NCBI RefSeq assembly: GCF_004634245.1
Contig: NZ_SJTF01000002.1
Coordinates: 62,001-126,000, forward strand
Direction of reading: 5' to 3'
From: Flavobacterium foetidum
GTDB lineage: Bacteria; Bacteroidota; Bacteroidia; Flavobacteriales; Flavobacteriaceae
Length of the DNA stretch: 64,000 bases
How positions within the stretch are numbered: position 1 is the stretch's first letter; the number at the start of each line of letters is the position of its first letter. Below the pieces are notes generated by a model, which was not told where the DNA came from, made no database searches, and saw only the letters and a program-made list of their open reading frames with translations. Shown in pieces: positions 37,601-45,054 of this stretch. The translations under genes and the position numbers were made by a program.

Positions 37601-38685
37601 GTTTTACACATTTATTAATGAAAACGGAACTCGAGGAAATTCAGGAAAAGTACATGACAACCATCAACCAATCAGCACATTCGTTGCTTGAAATCATCAA
37701 TGATATCCTAGATTTTTCAAAGATTGAAGCCGGCAAACTAGAATTGTTTATCGATCTCTATGATGTACAAAAAGTCTTAGGTCAGGTTTTCGACTTAATT
37801 GTTTACGAATCTAATCAAAAGAACCTCAAACTAGAATTGAATATCGATTCTGATGTGCCGAAATACATCTGGACAGATATTGTCAGAATCAAACAAATCC
37901 TGATTAATTTGCTGTCAAACGCAGTAAAATTCACCAATGAAGGTTCTATTAAATTAAATGTATCGGTACTAGAGAAAAACAAAAACAACAACTGCGTAAT
38001 TCGATTCTCGGTTCTTGATACTGGTATTGGAATTCTAGAAAAAAACCAAAAGAAAATTTTCAAAGCCTTTTCGCAAGAAGACAGCTCAACCACCAGAAAA
38101 TTTGGCGGAACCGGACTTGGCCTAACTATTTCAAACCAGCTTCTTGCCTTAATGGAAAGCCGCTTACAGCTGGAAAGCAAAATCGGAGAAGGCAGTAATT
38201 TTTATTTTGATTTGAATCTAAAAACCAGCGATCAAAGCATTAATGATAAATACAACGCAGAACTTAAAAGCCTTAATTTGGATATAGACCCTGAAAACAA
38301 TGAAAGCAACGATAAATTGATCACCTTTTTGATTGTCGAAGACAATAAAGTTAATATGCTGCTTTTAAAAACTATTATCAAAAACCTCTATAATAACGCC
38401 TTTATATTTGAATGTGAAAATGGCTATGAGGCCGTACAGCAATTTGAAAACATCAATCCGACCTTGGTTTTTATGGATATACAAATGCCGATTATGAACG
38501 GTTATGAAACCACAAAAGCCATTAGAAATACACCAAAAGGTAGAGACATCCCGATAATAGCTGTAACCGCTGGAGCCGAAAAAGAAGAACGAAACAAATG
38601 TATTTCTGCAGGTATGGATGATTATATTTCTAAGCCCATCATGAAAGGAACGGTAGAAGAAGCATTGATAAAATGGCTGAAATAA
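34633..38685 (+). CDS. Membrane-bound hybrid sensor histidine kinase / response regulator
   Basis: The 1350-residue protein has about five to seven membrane helices (about residues 1-235), PAS domains (about 250-350 and 355-470), two GAF-like domains (about 480-640 and 670-830), a third PAS with its PAC tail (about 830-950), a HisKA/HATPase kinase core and a C-terminal receiver. The phosphorylated histidine is H979 in KMSHEIRTPLNGI. The N-box is LLSNAVKFTNEG, the ATP lid follows DTGIGI and GGTGLGLTI, and the receiver aspartate is D1282 in VFMDIQMPIMNG. It probably integrates membrane and cytoplasmic signals and passes phosphate to an Hpt protein not encoded here. Confidence 0.93.
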   Translation: MVAYYSLITLLVSGTADLGGGLKSIMTNWYAFNSDIIFYNNPKLIFLGLSLFGFLSLLIYQFFRIKAKIGNFIEKNKEEETITREYQLYALFFGIAVIVIEIINEIFKIRPKSLLVLNVSIGISVLVIYAITDRIQWLREQIRQIFIFCFFIYMGYVACNIIFLPKDVVPIIVFLISFFFSYSVLKPIQIYWLFVALVFTFLLVMVSFQLIPIKSSVLLINFCILIFIINQVKYAVLQNNKDNFRFASEIVHKGNSLTIASNQKGEILFCSETITSILGYQPEEVLGLKFWKLTQESDSTEKLNPINAEENKLYIKKLKAENGEYKYIQWKDKKFSDDLIISIGQDVTEQIIVQDQYKNLIQTATDIIFEIDADGYFTFINEFAYSILGYSENEIIKQHYSNFIHESYLTNAVHFYENLQLNENNFPVIEIPVLRKDGGEIWISQKIIVRKNDLGQTLGYSGIARDITEIKNIENEKKRRLKKIEAYNNSTKKLSTTDFSQYDNLNTVIDLIIEEASNVSASNRVSFWKYNKDVITCKNLFSLDNQNISDKNILNKESYPIYFETLNNKAIINAPDVFNKLETSEFEILYFTKNNIKSMLDVPIFLNGQLAGVVCFESTEQKREWDNEDINYARTISDVISLAISSQMRLEAERRLEFKSQLLYALSLCTEKFLLSKSTQQMFQETYDLIGKAAKVDHMYYYERDFLTDTVSQKYKWSREGVRHQITPLRHMTPENLKEIYESAQNKKILNTFTRKLKDGFFKQLLIDNEIKSILILPLYINDVFMGFIGFDDCFKERKWSEEEIYIFQVLANNISSALERNRNENKIIESEEKFKLIANNIPGTVYLSKFDAFSTKIFLNDEVLNLTGYSKSEFIENNLSFLSLIHHDDKDEVINNQIDNLQKGIPLHNVYRIKRKTGEYIWVEEFGDVIKKEDEIEFVGGIYFDITNKKEIEDAIKAKQLAEAANKSKSDFLAKMSHEIRTPLNGIIGFTHLLMKTELEEIQEKYMTTINQSAHSLLEIINDILDFSKIEAGKLELFIDLYDVQKVLGQVFDLIVYESNQKNLKLELNIDSDVPKYIWTDIVRIKQILINLLSNAVKFTNEGSIKLNVSVLEKNKNNNCVIRFSVLDTGIGILEKNQKKIFKAFSQEDSSTTRKFGGTGLGLTISNQLLALMESRLQLESKIGEGSNFYFDLNLKTSDQSINDKYNAELKSLNLDIDPENNESNDKLITFLIVEDNKVNMLLLKTIIKNLYNNAFIFECENGYEAVQQFENINPTLVFMDIQMPIMNGYETTKAIRNTPKGRDIPIIAVTAGAEKEERNKCISAGMDDYISKPIMKGTVEEALIKWLK

Positions 38686-38813
38686 TGCAACAAAATATTT
38701 TTAGCTGAATAGAACTTTCTTTAAAAACTTATTCTGTATTGTTAACACGATATTCATAAAAAAATACATACATTCGTATATCAAAAATCATAAATAAAAG
38801 CAAAAGACACAGT

Positions 38814-39662
38814 ATGAAATGGTTAGGCAGAAGACAAAGTGATAATGTTGAAGACCGAAGGTCAATCTCGGGAGGAAAAGCTGTTATTGGAGGCGGAATC
38901 ATAGGTATAATTATTTTGTTGCTAAACGTATTTGGAGGAGAAACTGGTCAGGCTGTAGGATCTGCGCTAGAACAAATACAGGGCGGACAAAACCAGACAG
39001 AAACTGCAGTTCCTTTAAGCAAAGAAGATGAAGAACTTGGTAATTTTGTCAAAGTTGTTCTTGCAGACAACGAAGATATCTGGAGCAAGATTTTTGAAGA
39101 AAACGTAATGACCTACGAAAAACCAAAATTGGTTCTTTTTAGAGGCTCTGTACAAACTGCCTGCGGTGGCGCTTCGTCTGCATCTGGACCGTTTTATTGT
39201 CCAGGAGACCGCAAAGTCTATATGGATTTAGGCTTTTTTGATGAACTAAAAACCAAATTCGGCGCAAAAGGAGGCGATTTTGCCATTGCGTATGTAATTG
39301 CCCATGAAATTGGACATCACATTCAAACCTTGTTAGGAACATCCGCAAAAATGCGTCAGGATCAACAGGGAAAAAGCGAGGCAGAAGCCAATAAACTTTC
39401 TGTTGCACTAGAACTTCAGGCAGATTTTTATGCTGGCGTATGGGCTCACTACAATCAGGAAAATTTAGATTCTGGCGATATTGATGAAGCTTTGAGTGCC
39501 GCAAATGCAGTTGGCGACGATGCGATACAGAGCAAAATGCAGGGACATGTTGTACCGGATTCTTTTACACACGGAACATCCGAACAAAGGATGTACTGGT
39601 TTAAAAAAGGCTTTAAAACAGGCGATATCACACAAGGAAATACATTTGAAGAAATTAGATAA
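38814..39662 (+). CDS. YpfJ-type neutral zinc metallopeptidase
   Basis: The 282-residue protein has one N-terminal membrane helix (about residues 23-46, GGGIIGIIILLLNVFGG) and a zinc peptidase domain with H164-E-I-G-H168-H in VIAHEIGHHIQ. ELQADFYAGVWAHY, with its glutamate as third ligand candidate, follows about 40 residues later. The start MKWLGRRQSDNVEDRRS is typical of the family. It is probably anchored in the inner membrane with the catalytic part outside the cytoplasm. Its substrate is unknown. Confidence 0.92.
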   Translation: MKWLGRRQSDNVEDRRSISGGKAVIGGGIIGIIILLLNVFGGETGQAVGSALEQIQGGQNQTETAVPLSKEDEELGNFVKVVLADNEDIWSKIFEENVMTYEKPKLVLFRGSVQTACGGASSASGPFYCPGDRKVYMDLGFFDELKTKFGAKGGDFAIAYVIAHEIGHHIQTLLGTSAKMRQDQQGKSEAEANKLSVALELQADFYAGVWAHYNQENLDSGDIDEALSAANAVGDDAIQSKMQGHVVPDSFTHGTSEQRMYWFKKGFKTGDITQGNTFEEIR

Positions 39663-39827
39663 TACATTAAGCCAAATATAATAACCACCAGAAAAGGCAC
39701 AACTTAGCGGTTGTGCTTTTTTAATTTCCAATATTTTTAATTTCAAATTCTAGCAAGATTAGAAACTTGACGAACCTATATAATTTTCCCTTCCTCTAAA
39801 TTATCCATCAATATATGAAAACATAAT

Positions 39828-39901
39828 CAGCGGTTTCAACCATGCGGGTGAATGTATACAAGCGTTGTGATAGCGTTGCGTTCCAGCGGTTGAAACCGCT
39901 G
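39828..39901. repeat. Inverted repeat, family H (CAGCGGTTTCAACC)
   Basis: CAGCGGTTTCAACC at 39828-39841 is perfectly complementary to GGTTGAAACCGCTG at 39888-39901. The right arm also folds on itself (CAGCGGTT-GA-AACCGCTG). The loop contains GC-rich direct fragments (AGCGTTG twice). It lies in the 459-base gap between the metallopeptidase and the tRNA; the rest of the gap shows nothing else. Confidence 0.7.
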
Positions 39902-40088
39902 GCTATATTTGATATACTGAAAGTTTAGTTTCTCAGGTATCACTTTACTATCTAGTTAATAGTTTTTGAGCCTTTTTTCTATTCAGATTATGCAATCTTT
40001 TGCCTAATCCTCAACTTTTGCCATTGATTCCTGATCCATTTAAAATGAACTTATATAACTTATATGGTTCAAAAAAAAAAGCACAAAA

Positions 40089-40114
40089 AAAGCCTTGAAT
40101 TTCTTCAAGGCTTT
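40089..40114 (-). terminator. Rho-independent terminator of tRNA-His
   Basis: AAAGCCTTGAA and TTCAAGGCTTT make an 11-base-pair stem with a 4-base loop. On the minus strand it is followed by a T-rich run (A run at 40071-40088 on the plus strand), seven bases after the tRNA 3' end. Confidence 0.85.
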
Positions 40115-40121
40115 AAATCTG

Positions 40122-40196
40122 GGTGGCTGACCGGGTTCGAACCGGCGACCCGCGGCACCACAAACCGCTACTCTAACCAGCTGAGCTACAACCACC
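40122..40196 (-). tRNA. tRNA-His (GTG)
   Basis: The minus strand folds into a full cloverleaf. The acceptor stem GTGGTTG/CAGCCAC has the extra G at -1 facing C73, the hallmark of tRNA-His. The D-arm contains AGCTCAGCTGGTTAGAGT, the anticodon loop TTGTGGT holds GTG, and the T-arm is GCCGG-TTCGAAC-CCGGT-like. The 3' CCA is not encoded. A computed plus-strand open frame across it reading GFEPATRGTTNRYSNQLS is the usual tRNA shadow. Confidence 0.96.
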
Positions 40197-40272
40197 ATTT
40201 TTGCTTAGCGAGTGCAAATATAGAACAAAGGTTGAGTTCTACAAAGAAAAAAATGAAAAAATTTCATAAAAA

Positions 40273-40989
40273 TTAAATCAAATTCTCTAAACTATTGACT
40301 GCCAAACACCTTTCAACAGTAAATCCTTCAGCGAAATCTTTACCAACCAGCCTTCCTAAGTCCTGCGCACGATAATTCAAGCTTTCAAAAAAGTTTTTAC
40401 TTGTAATCGGCGTAGCGGGTTCTTTTGAATCCGGGTCGTAAAACTGCGTTTTGTAAGCCGCAATCGCTTCTATTTTTTTCTTTTCGAAACCTGTAATATC
40501 CACAACAAAATCAGGTTCGATGTTTTTCCACTGAATATAATGATACACCAATTTTGGTCTCCACGCTTCTTGTTTCTCTCCACCAACAGAAGTTTCGATT
40601 TTCATCAAACCCGATAAAAAACAGGCATCAGAAACGAGTTTGCTTCCTTTTCCGTGATCGATATGGCGATCGTCGATTGCGTTGCATAATACAATTTCTG
40701 GTCTGTATTTTCGAATCATTTTTATGACCTCTAATTGATGTTTTTCGTCATTCACAAAAAAGCCATCACGCATACGTAGATTTTCACGCACCACAACTCC
40801 TAAGATAGCCGCAGCAGCTTTAGCTTCTTCATCACGGATTTCGGCAGAACCTCTGGTTCCTAATTCTCCGCGCGTCAAATCTACGATACCCACTTTTTTA
40901 CCAAGTGACACTTCTTTTAAAATGGTTCCCGCACAACCCAATTCAACGTCGTCTGGATGTGCTCCAAAGGCTAATATGTCTAGTTTCAT
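40273..40989 (-). CDS. bshB1: Bacillithiol biosynthesis deacetylase BshB1
   Basis: The 238-residue LmbE/PIG-L-family enzyme removes the acetyl group from GlcNAc-malate during bacillithiol synthesis. The zinc site is AHPDDVE near the N-terminus and the distal histidine lies in DDRHIDHGKGS. LTRGELGTRGSAEIRDEEAK (core TRGELGTRGSAEIRDEE) and the C-terminal KTQFYDPDS and RAQDLGRLVGKDFAEGF are BshB1-specific signatures. Length matches the family. The gene stands alone before a repeat block; other bsh genes are not in the window. Confidence 0.93.
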   Translation of the reverse strand: MKLDILAFGAHPDDVELGCAGTILKEVSLGKKVGIVDLTRGELGTRGSAEIRDEEAKAAAAILGVVVRENLRMRDGFFVNDEKHQLEVIKMIRKYRPEIVLCNAIDDRHIDHGKGSKLVSDACFLSGLMKIETSVGGEKQEAWRPKLVYHYIQWKNIEPDFVVDITGFEKKKIEAIAAYKTQFYDPDSKEPATPITSKNFFESLNYRAQDLGRLVGKDFAEGFTVERCLAVNSLENLI

Positions 40990-41007
40990 TTGTTTTTTGT
41001 TTGTTTT

Positions 41008-41171
41008 GTTTCAGGTTTCAGGTTTCAAGTTGCTTGGACATAATTTAACCGCAAAGATCGCAAAGATTTACGCAAGGTTTGCAACTAAAAAATTTAGCGT
41101 TCTTAGCGTAAATCTTTGCGAACTTTGCGGTTGAACAAACATGCCAACAACTTGAAACTTTAAACATGAAA
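41008..41171. repeat. Nested inverted repeats (family D outside, family C inside)
   Basis: The inner arms 41047-41073 and 41106-41132 (AACCGCAAAGATCGCAAAGA... and its complement) pair at 26 of 27 positions. They are flanked by a second pair, CAGGTTTCAAGTTG at 41019-41032 and CAACTTGAAAC at 41148-41158. The whole element fits exactly between the bshB1 start side and the stop codon of the next gene (41172-41174). The inner sequence recurs in the tandem block at 52759-53185. Confidence 0.85.
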
Positions 41172-42236
41172 CTATTTTTTCAATACTCTTTTCATCGTCA
41201 TCGATTTGTTGACGCTTTCCTCCCATTCTTTTTCGGGAATACTTTCTTTTGTGACACCGCAGCCCATGTATAAAATCGCTTTTTCGTCCTGAATCTGCAT
41301 GCATCGTAAATTTACAAATAAATCAGAACTGGTTTCTGTTTCGCCAAAAGTGCTGTTCAATTCGCCTAGAAAACCTGTGTAAAAAGTTCGGTCGTAATTT
41401 TCATTTTCTAAAATAAATGCTTTCGATTTCTTTTTAGGAAGCCCGCAAACAGCTGGAGTTGGATGCAAGGTGTCGATCACTTCTTCTAAAGTCGAATTTT
41501 CTTTTAAGACTCCCGATATATCGGTTTTAATATGCCAAATCGAACCAGCCTTCAAACTGTAAGGCTCCGAAACTATAACCGAAGCCGTAAATTCGCGAAG
41601 TCTTTTTACAATAAAATCGGTTACAAATTGCTGTTCGTCTTTTTCTTTTTGCTGCCAAACAATTTCAGATTGCAAGTTATCTTTCTGCGTTCCTGCCAAA
41701 GCCATGGTTTCAAAAACATTTCCGTTGGCTTTTAGCAGTTTTTCGGGAGTAGCTCCCATCCAAAGCCCAATTTTTGGATGAAAGAAACAGTAGCAAAAAG
41801 TTGCTGGATACAGTTGCACTAAATGCTGAAAAGTTTCGACAAAATCAAATGCAGCCAAAGCGACTTCCTCGCTTCTAGACAAAACCACTTTTTTGAATTC
41901 TTCATTTTTAATGGCTTGGATTCCTTGTGCCACTAAATATTCATATTGAAATTTAGATTCTGGATCAAAAACCAAATCATCTATTTCAATTGATTCAAAC
42001 AAAGTGGGTTGTTTTTCTGAAATAATAACCTCCGATTCGTTTTCCGGAATTAAGATTAATTGTTTTTCATCAAAAGAAGCAAAAACAAATCCTTTTTCAC
42101 TGTAATCTGAAACGGTATGCAAAGTACTATTTTGTTGCAAAACACCAATAAGATTGTCAGTATTGGGCTTAGAATAAAGAACAAAAGGCAAATTCTGCTC
42201 TTTGTGGTTTTTAATTTTTAAGAAAAATGGATTCAT
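41172..42236 (-). CDS. menF: Chorismate-binding enzyme, probable isochorismate synthase
   Basis: The 354-residue protein has the chorismate-binding fold: KVVLSRSEEVAL, GATPEKLLKANGNVFETMALAGT (cores GATPEKLL and ETMALAGT), HPTPAVCGLPKKKS and YTGFLGE, ending CGVTKESIPEKEWEE. PAVCGLPK and the following segment favour isochorismate synthase over anthranilate or aminodeoxychorismate synthase. It lies three bases downstream of a hotdog thioesterase gene, a pairing often seen in menaquinone synthesis. MenF turns chorismate to isochorismate. A siderophore-type role is possible, but no such genes are nearby. Confidence 0.85.
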   Translation of the reverse strand: MNPFFLKIKNHKEQNLPFVLYSKPNTDNLIGVLQQNSTLHTVSDYSEKGFVFASFDEKQLILIPENESEVIISEKQPTLFESIEIDDLVFDPESKFQYEYLVAQGIQAIKNEEFKKVVLSRSEEVALAAFDFVETFQHLVQLYPATFCYCFFHPKIGLWMGATPEKLLKANGNVFETMALAGTQKDNLQSEIVWQQKEKDEQQFVTDFIVKRLREFTASVIVSEPYSLKAGSIWHIKTDISGVLKENSTLEEVIDTLHPTPAVCGLPKKKSKAFILENENYDRTFYTGFLGELNSTFGETETSSDLFVNLRCMQIQDEKAILYMGCGVTKESIPEKEWEESVNKSMTMKRVLKK

Positions 42237-42239
42237 ACT

Positions 42240-42671
42240 TTACTCACTTTTCTTTCTTTCCAAAACCATATTGGTCAATTTGCAAAGCGAAACCAAGTTT
42301 CCGGCTTCATCTGTAATTTTAATTTCCCAAAGATGCAAACTTCTTCCTTTATGAATAATTCTGGCCGTACCAAAAACATAACCCTCACGAATACTCTTAA
42401 GATGATTGGCAGAAATTTCGATGCCTCTTACCTCCTGCTCTTTCGGATTGATAAAAAAGAAAGAAGCCGCACTCCCTACACTTTCCGCCAAAGCTACAGA
42501 AGCACCGCCGTGCAATAATCCCATGGGTTGATGAACACTTGGATTTACAGGCATTTTTGCAGTTAAAAAATCTTCGCCGGCGTCGATATATTCAATTTTC
42601 AGCGTTTCCATCAATGTATTTTTAGAAAACTCATTGCATCGCGCTAAAATCTGTTCTTTTGTATAATTCAT
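42240..42671 (-). CDS. PaaI-type hotdog thioesterase, likely DHNA-CoA thioesterase
   Basis: From the ATG at 42671 the protein has 143 residues with the hotdog fold motif HQPMGLLHGGASVALAESVGSAA (core GLLHGGASVALAES), in which the glutamate and the histidine-glycine-glycine loop are the active site. The C-terminus RSLHLWEIKITDEAGNLVSL is typical. A -7 box at 42722-42715 places the transcript start near 42708, which rules out the earlier start at 42713. The adjacent isochorismate synthase suggests it hydrolyses 1,4-dihydroxy-2-naphthoyl-CoA in menaquinone synthesis. Confidence 0.85.
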   Translation of the reverse strand: MNYTKEQILARCNEFSKNTLMETLKIEYIDAGEDFLTAKMPVNPSVHQPMGLLHGGASVALAESVGSAASFFFINPKEQEVRGIEISANHLKSIREGYVFGTARIIHKGRSLHLWEIKITDEAGNLVSLCKLTNMVLERKKSE

Positions 42672-42714
42672 TAAAATAATCTTTAAAATCGTAAAATTAA
42701 AGAAAGATAACACA

Positions 42715-42722
42715 CAAATCTA
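42715..42722 (-). promoter_or_regulatory. -7 box of the thioesterase/isochorismate synthase operon
   Basis: On the minus strand TAGATTTG matches TAnnTTTG, 43 bases before the ATG at 42671. No clear -33 element. Confidence 0.5.
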
Positions 42723-42870
42723 AAATCGGATTCTAAAATTTAAAATTCGACTTTAAAGGTGTAGGTTTTTTGTTATTTTTACAAAAACAATCGAAATCAA
42801 TCTTTGGCTTTTTTTTGCCACAGATTTTTTTTTGAAATAGCCACGACTCGACCGAAGGGACAGACGAAGT

Positions 42871-42928
42871 AATTGCACAAATTTTCACAAATTTTTATTC
42901 AATTTAATTCGTGAAAATTCGTGTAATT
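42871..42928. repeat. Inverted repeat, family A
   Basis: AATTGCACAAATTTTCACAA at the left (arm 42871-42893) pairs with 42906-42928 at 20 of 23 positions; the three differences are transitions that leave G-U pairs in RNA. A family E fragment (CGACCGAAGGGACAGACGAAG) precedes it. These elements fill most of the 311-base gap between the divergent thioesterase and beta-helix genes. Confidence 0.7.
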
Positions 42929-42982
42929 GGTGGCAAAAAATCTTTTCAATCCTTTTAATCTGCGGCTAAAAAAAACATTCAA

Positions 42983-44494
42983 ATGCGTCAATACTTTGCA
43001 CTTTTAATTCTCGGAATAATTTTGGCTTTTAGTTCGTGTAGAACTGACTTTGATACTGTTGCCAGTACTGGAGATTTGAAGTTTTCCAAAGACACGGTTT
43101 ATTTGGATACCGTTTTTAAAAACATCGGTTCGAGCACTTATCAGTTAAAAGTTTACAACCGAAGCAAAAATGATATTTCGATTCCGATTATACAGCTAAA
43201 AAAAGGCTTAACGTCAAAATACCGTATGACCGTTGACGGAATGAGTGGCAACAACGGGAAAATTTTTAACAACGTCACGCTTTTGGCGAAAGACAGCCTC
43301 TACATTTTTATAGAAACTACCGCCGACATTACCGATGCCAATCCTACTGATTTTTTATATACCGATGAAATTCAGTTTGACAGCGGTGTTAATCTACAGG
43401 AAGTAGCCTTGGTGACTTTGATTCAGGATGCTGTATTTTTGTTTCCAAAACAAAATCCCGACGGAACAAAAGAGAAAATCCAAATTGACGGCAAAGCTGT
43501 TGATGGATTTTACTTGAATGAAAACGATTCCGAAAACGGAAATGAATTGGTTTTTACAAATCAGAAACCTTATGTCATTTACGGTTACGCTGGAGTTCCT
43601 GAAGATAAAACTGTGACTTTTAATGCTGGGGCGAGAGTTCATTTTCATGCCAACTCAGGATTATATGTCGGAAAAAATGCCTCGCTTCAAATCGATGGAA
43701 CAGCTTCAACAACGGAAAAACTCGAAAATGAAGTAGTTTTTGAAGGAGATCGTTTAGAATCACTTTATTCCGATATTCCGGGGCAATGGAAATCTGTAAT
43801 TCTTTCAAAAGAAAGCAAAAACAACACAATCAATCATTTGACCTTAAAAAATGCTGTGATTGGTTTGGACATCCAAACCCAAAACAATCCGATTTTGATT
43901 CAAAACACACAGATTTACAACTGCGCTCAATATGGAATCTTAGCCCAAAATTCAGAAATAAACGGCGTAAATATTGTAATCAACTACAGTGGTTTAGCCT
44001 CTCTTTCATGTGTTTACGGAGGAAGTTATAGTTTTACGCATTGCACCTTCAACAACAATTGGCCTAGTAGTTCGCAGTTTGCCGTCAACATTAGTAATTC
44101 TTTGGCTGGCGCTAGTCCGGAAGCAAATCCGCTCACGAAAGCCATCTTCAACAACTGCATAATTTACGGATCGGGAATTAATGAGTTCAATCTTTCCAAA
44201 AATGCAAATGCTGCATTTGTATATCAGCTGAACAACTGTTTATTAAAATTCAGCAGTTCGTCTTCCAATCCTTTGTATCAATTTAAGACCGATACGGAAC
44301 ATTATAACAATATTATTCTAAACGAGAATCCGAAATTCTATAAACCTTCTGAAAACAAATTTAATATTGATAAAACTTCTGCCGCTTTTGCGAAAGGGAA
44401 TCAGGCCTATGCAATTCCGTTGGATATTTTAGGAATTACTAGAACTTCTCCACCTGATTTGGGTGCTTATCAAACTCAGGATTTTTCTAAGTAG
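42983..44494 (+). CDS. Lipoprotein with right-handed beta-helix repeats
   Basis: The 503-residue protein has a lipoprotein signal (LLILGIILAFSSC, lipid cysteine about residue 19). A beta-sandwich-like N-terminal part (DTVYLDTVFKNIGSSTYQLKVYNRSK, core VFKNIGSSTYQLKVYN) is followed by a helix of short repeats (about residues 250-460), with Asn-rich turns such as NNTINHLTLKNAVIGLDI and NCAQYGILAQNSEINGV. Such helices are found in polysaccharide-active or cell-surface proteins. It should be anchored to the outer membrane. No catalytic residues can be assigned. Confidence 0.8.
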   Translation: MRQYFALLILGIILAFSSCRTDFDTVASTGDLKFSKDTVYLDTVFKNIGSSTYQLKVYNRSKNDISIPIIQLKKGLTSKYRMTVDGMSGNNGKIFNNVTLLAKDSLYIFIETTADITDANPTDFLYTDEIQFDSGVNLQEVALVTLIQDAVFLFPKQNPDGTKEKIQIDGKAVDGFYLNENDSENGNELVFTNQKPYVIYGYAGVPEDKTVTFNAGARVHFHANSGLYVGKNASLQIDGTASTTEKLENEVVFEGDRLESLYSDIPGQWKSVILSKESKNNTINHLTLKNAVIGLDIQTQNNPILIQNTQIYNCAQYGILAQNSEINGVNIVINYSGLASLSCVYGGSYSFTHCTFNNNWPSSSQFAVNISNSLAGASPEANPLTKAIFNNCIIYGSGINEFNLSKNANAAFVYQLNNCLLKFSSSSSNPLYQFKTDTEHYNNIILNENPKFYKPSENKFNIDKTSAAFAKGNQAYAIPLDILGITRTSPPDLGAYQTQDFSK

Positions 44495-44580
44495 TTTTTT
44501 TTTGCCGCTAAGGCACAAAGTTTTTTTGCTCAAAAAGTCGTGAAGTCGCGAAGCTTTTTATACAATATTCCGCCAAATTT

Positions 44581-44678
44581 GTCATTTCGACGAAGGAGAA
44601 ATCTCCACGAGAAGCTCGACAAAGATTGGATTATCGTTGCGGAGCTACTTACGAAGATTTCTCCTTCGTCGAAATGAC
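44581..44678. repeat. Inverted repeat with perfect 24-base arms, family E
   Basis: The left arm 44581-44604 begins GTCATTTCGACGAAGGAGAA and the right arm 44655-44678 is its perfect complement over 24 bases, with a 50-base loop. It lies in the 560-base gap before purL, after a family B half-copy (GCCGCTAAGGC at 44503). From 44679 to 44998 the gap is very AT-rich; the only reading possibility is a ten-codon frame at 44814 (MNFKFLFFFF), which I do not consider a gene. Confidence 0.9.
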
Positions 44679-44998
44679 AAAACATACTTAAAAAAAAAGA
44701 AAATTACTACAATTGTCGTTTGGTTAAAATTATTTTTTCAAAATTTATACTTTTTGATCATTCCCTGATTTCGTAATTTTTGCAAATCCATTCATCTAAA
44801 GACATTACATTTATGAACTTTAAATTTTTATTTTTTTTCTTCTAAAAGTTTAATATTACAGAACATATCAAAAAAGAAAATTTAGTAAATCTTTAAATTT
44901 TACCAAAGACCGAAACCTCTTGATTTTGCGTCTTTTTGGTAGAAAAAATGCAAGAAAAAAGCAATTTCATTTTTTTTCTAAAGAGATGGTTTTCAAAT

Positions 44999-45029
44999 TT
45001 GCGCTTACTATTTATTTACACTAAATTTG
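44999..45029 (+). promoter_or_regulatory. Complete Bacteroidota promoter of purL
   Basis: TTG at 44999-45001, a 20-base spacer and TAAATTTG at 45022-45029 form a full -33/-7 promoter, with the purL ATG 26 bases downstream of the -7 box. Confidence 0.75.
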
Positions 45030-45054
45030 CAGCTCAATACAACAAACTACACAA

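Noticed and set aside
40064..40276. 70-codon plus-strand frame
   Set aside because: It runs across the tRNA-His gene and its terminator; the peptide is the well-known translated-tRNA artefact.
44814..44846. Ten-codon leader peptide before purL
   Set aside because: The frame is almost only Phe/Leu/Lys in AT-rich DNA, lies upstream of the purL promoter and has no attenuator hairpin.
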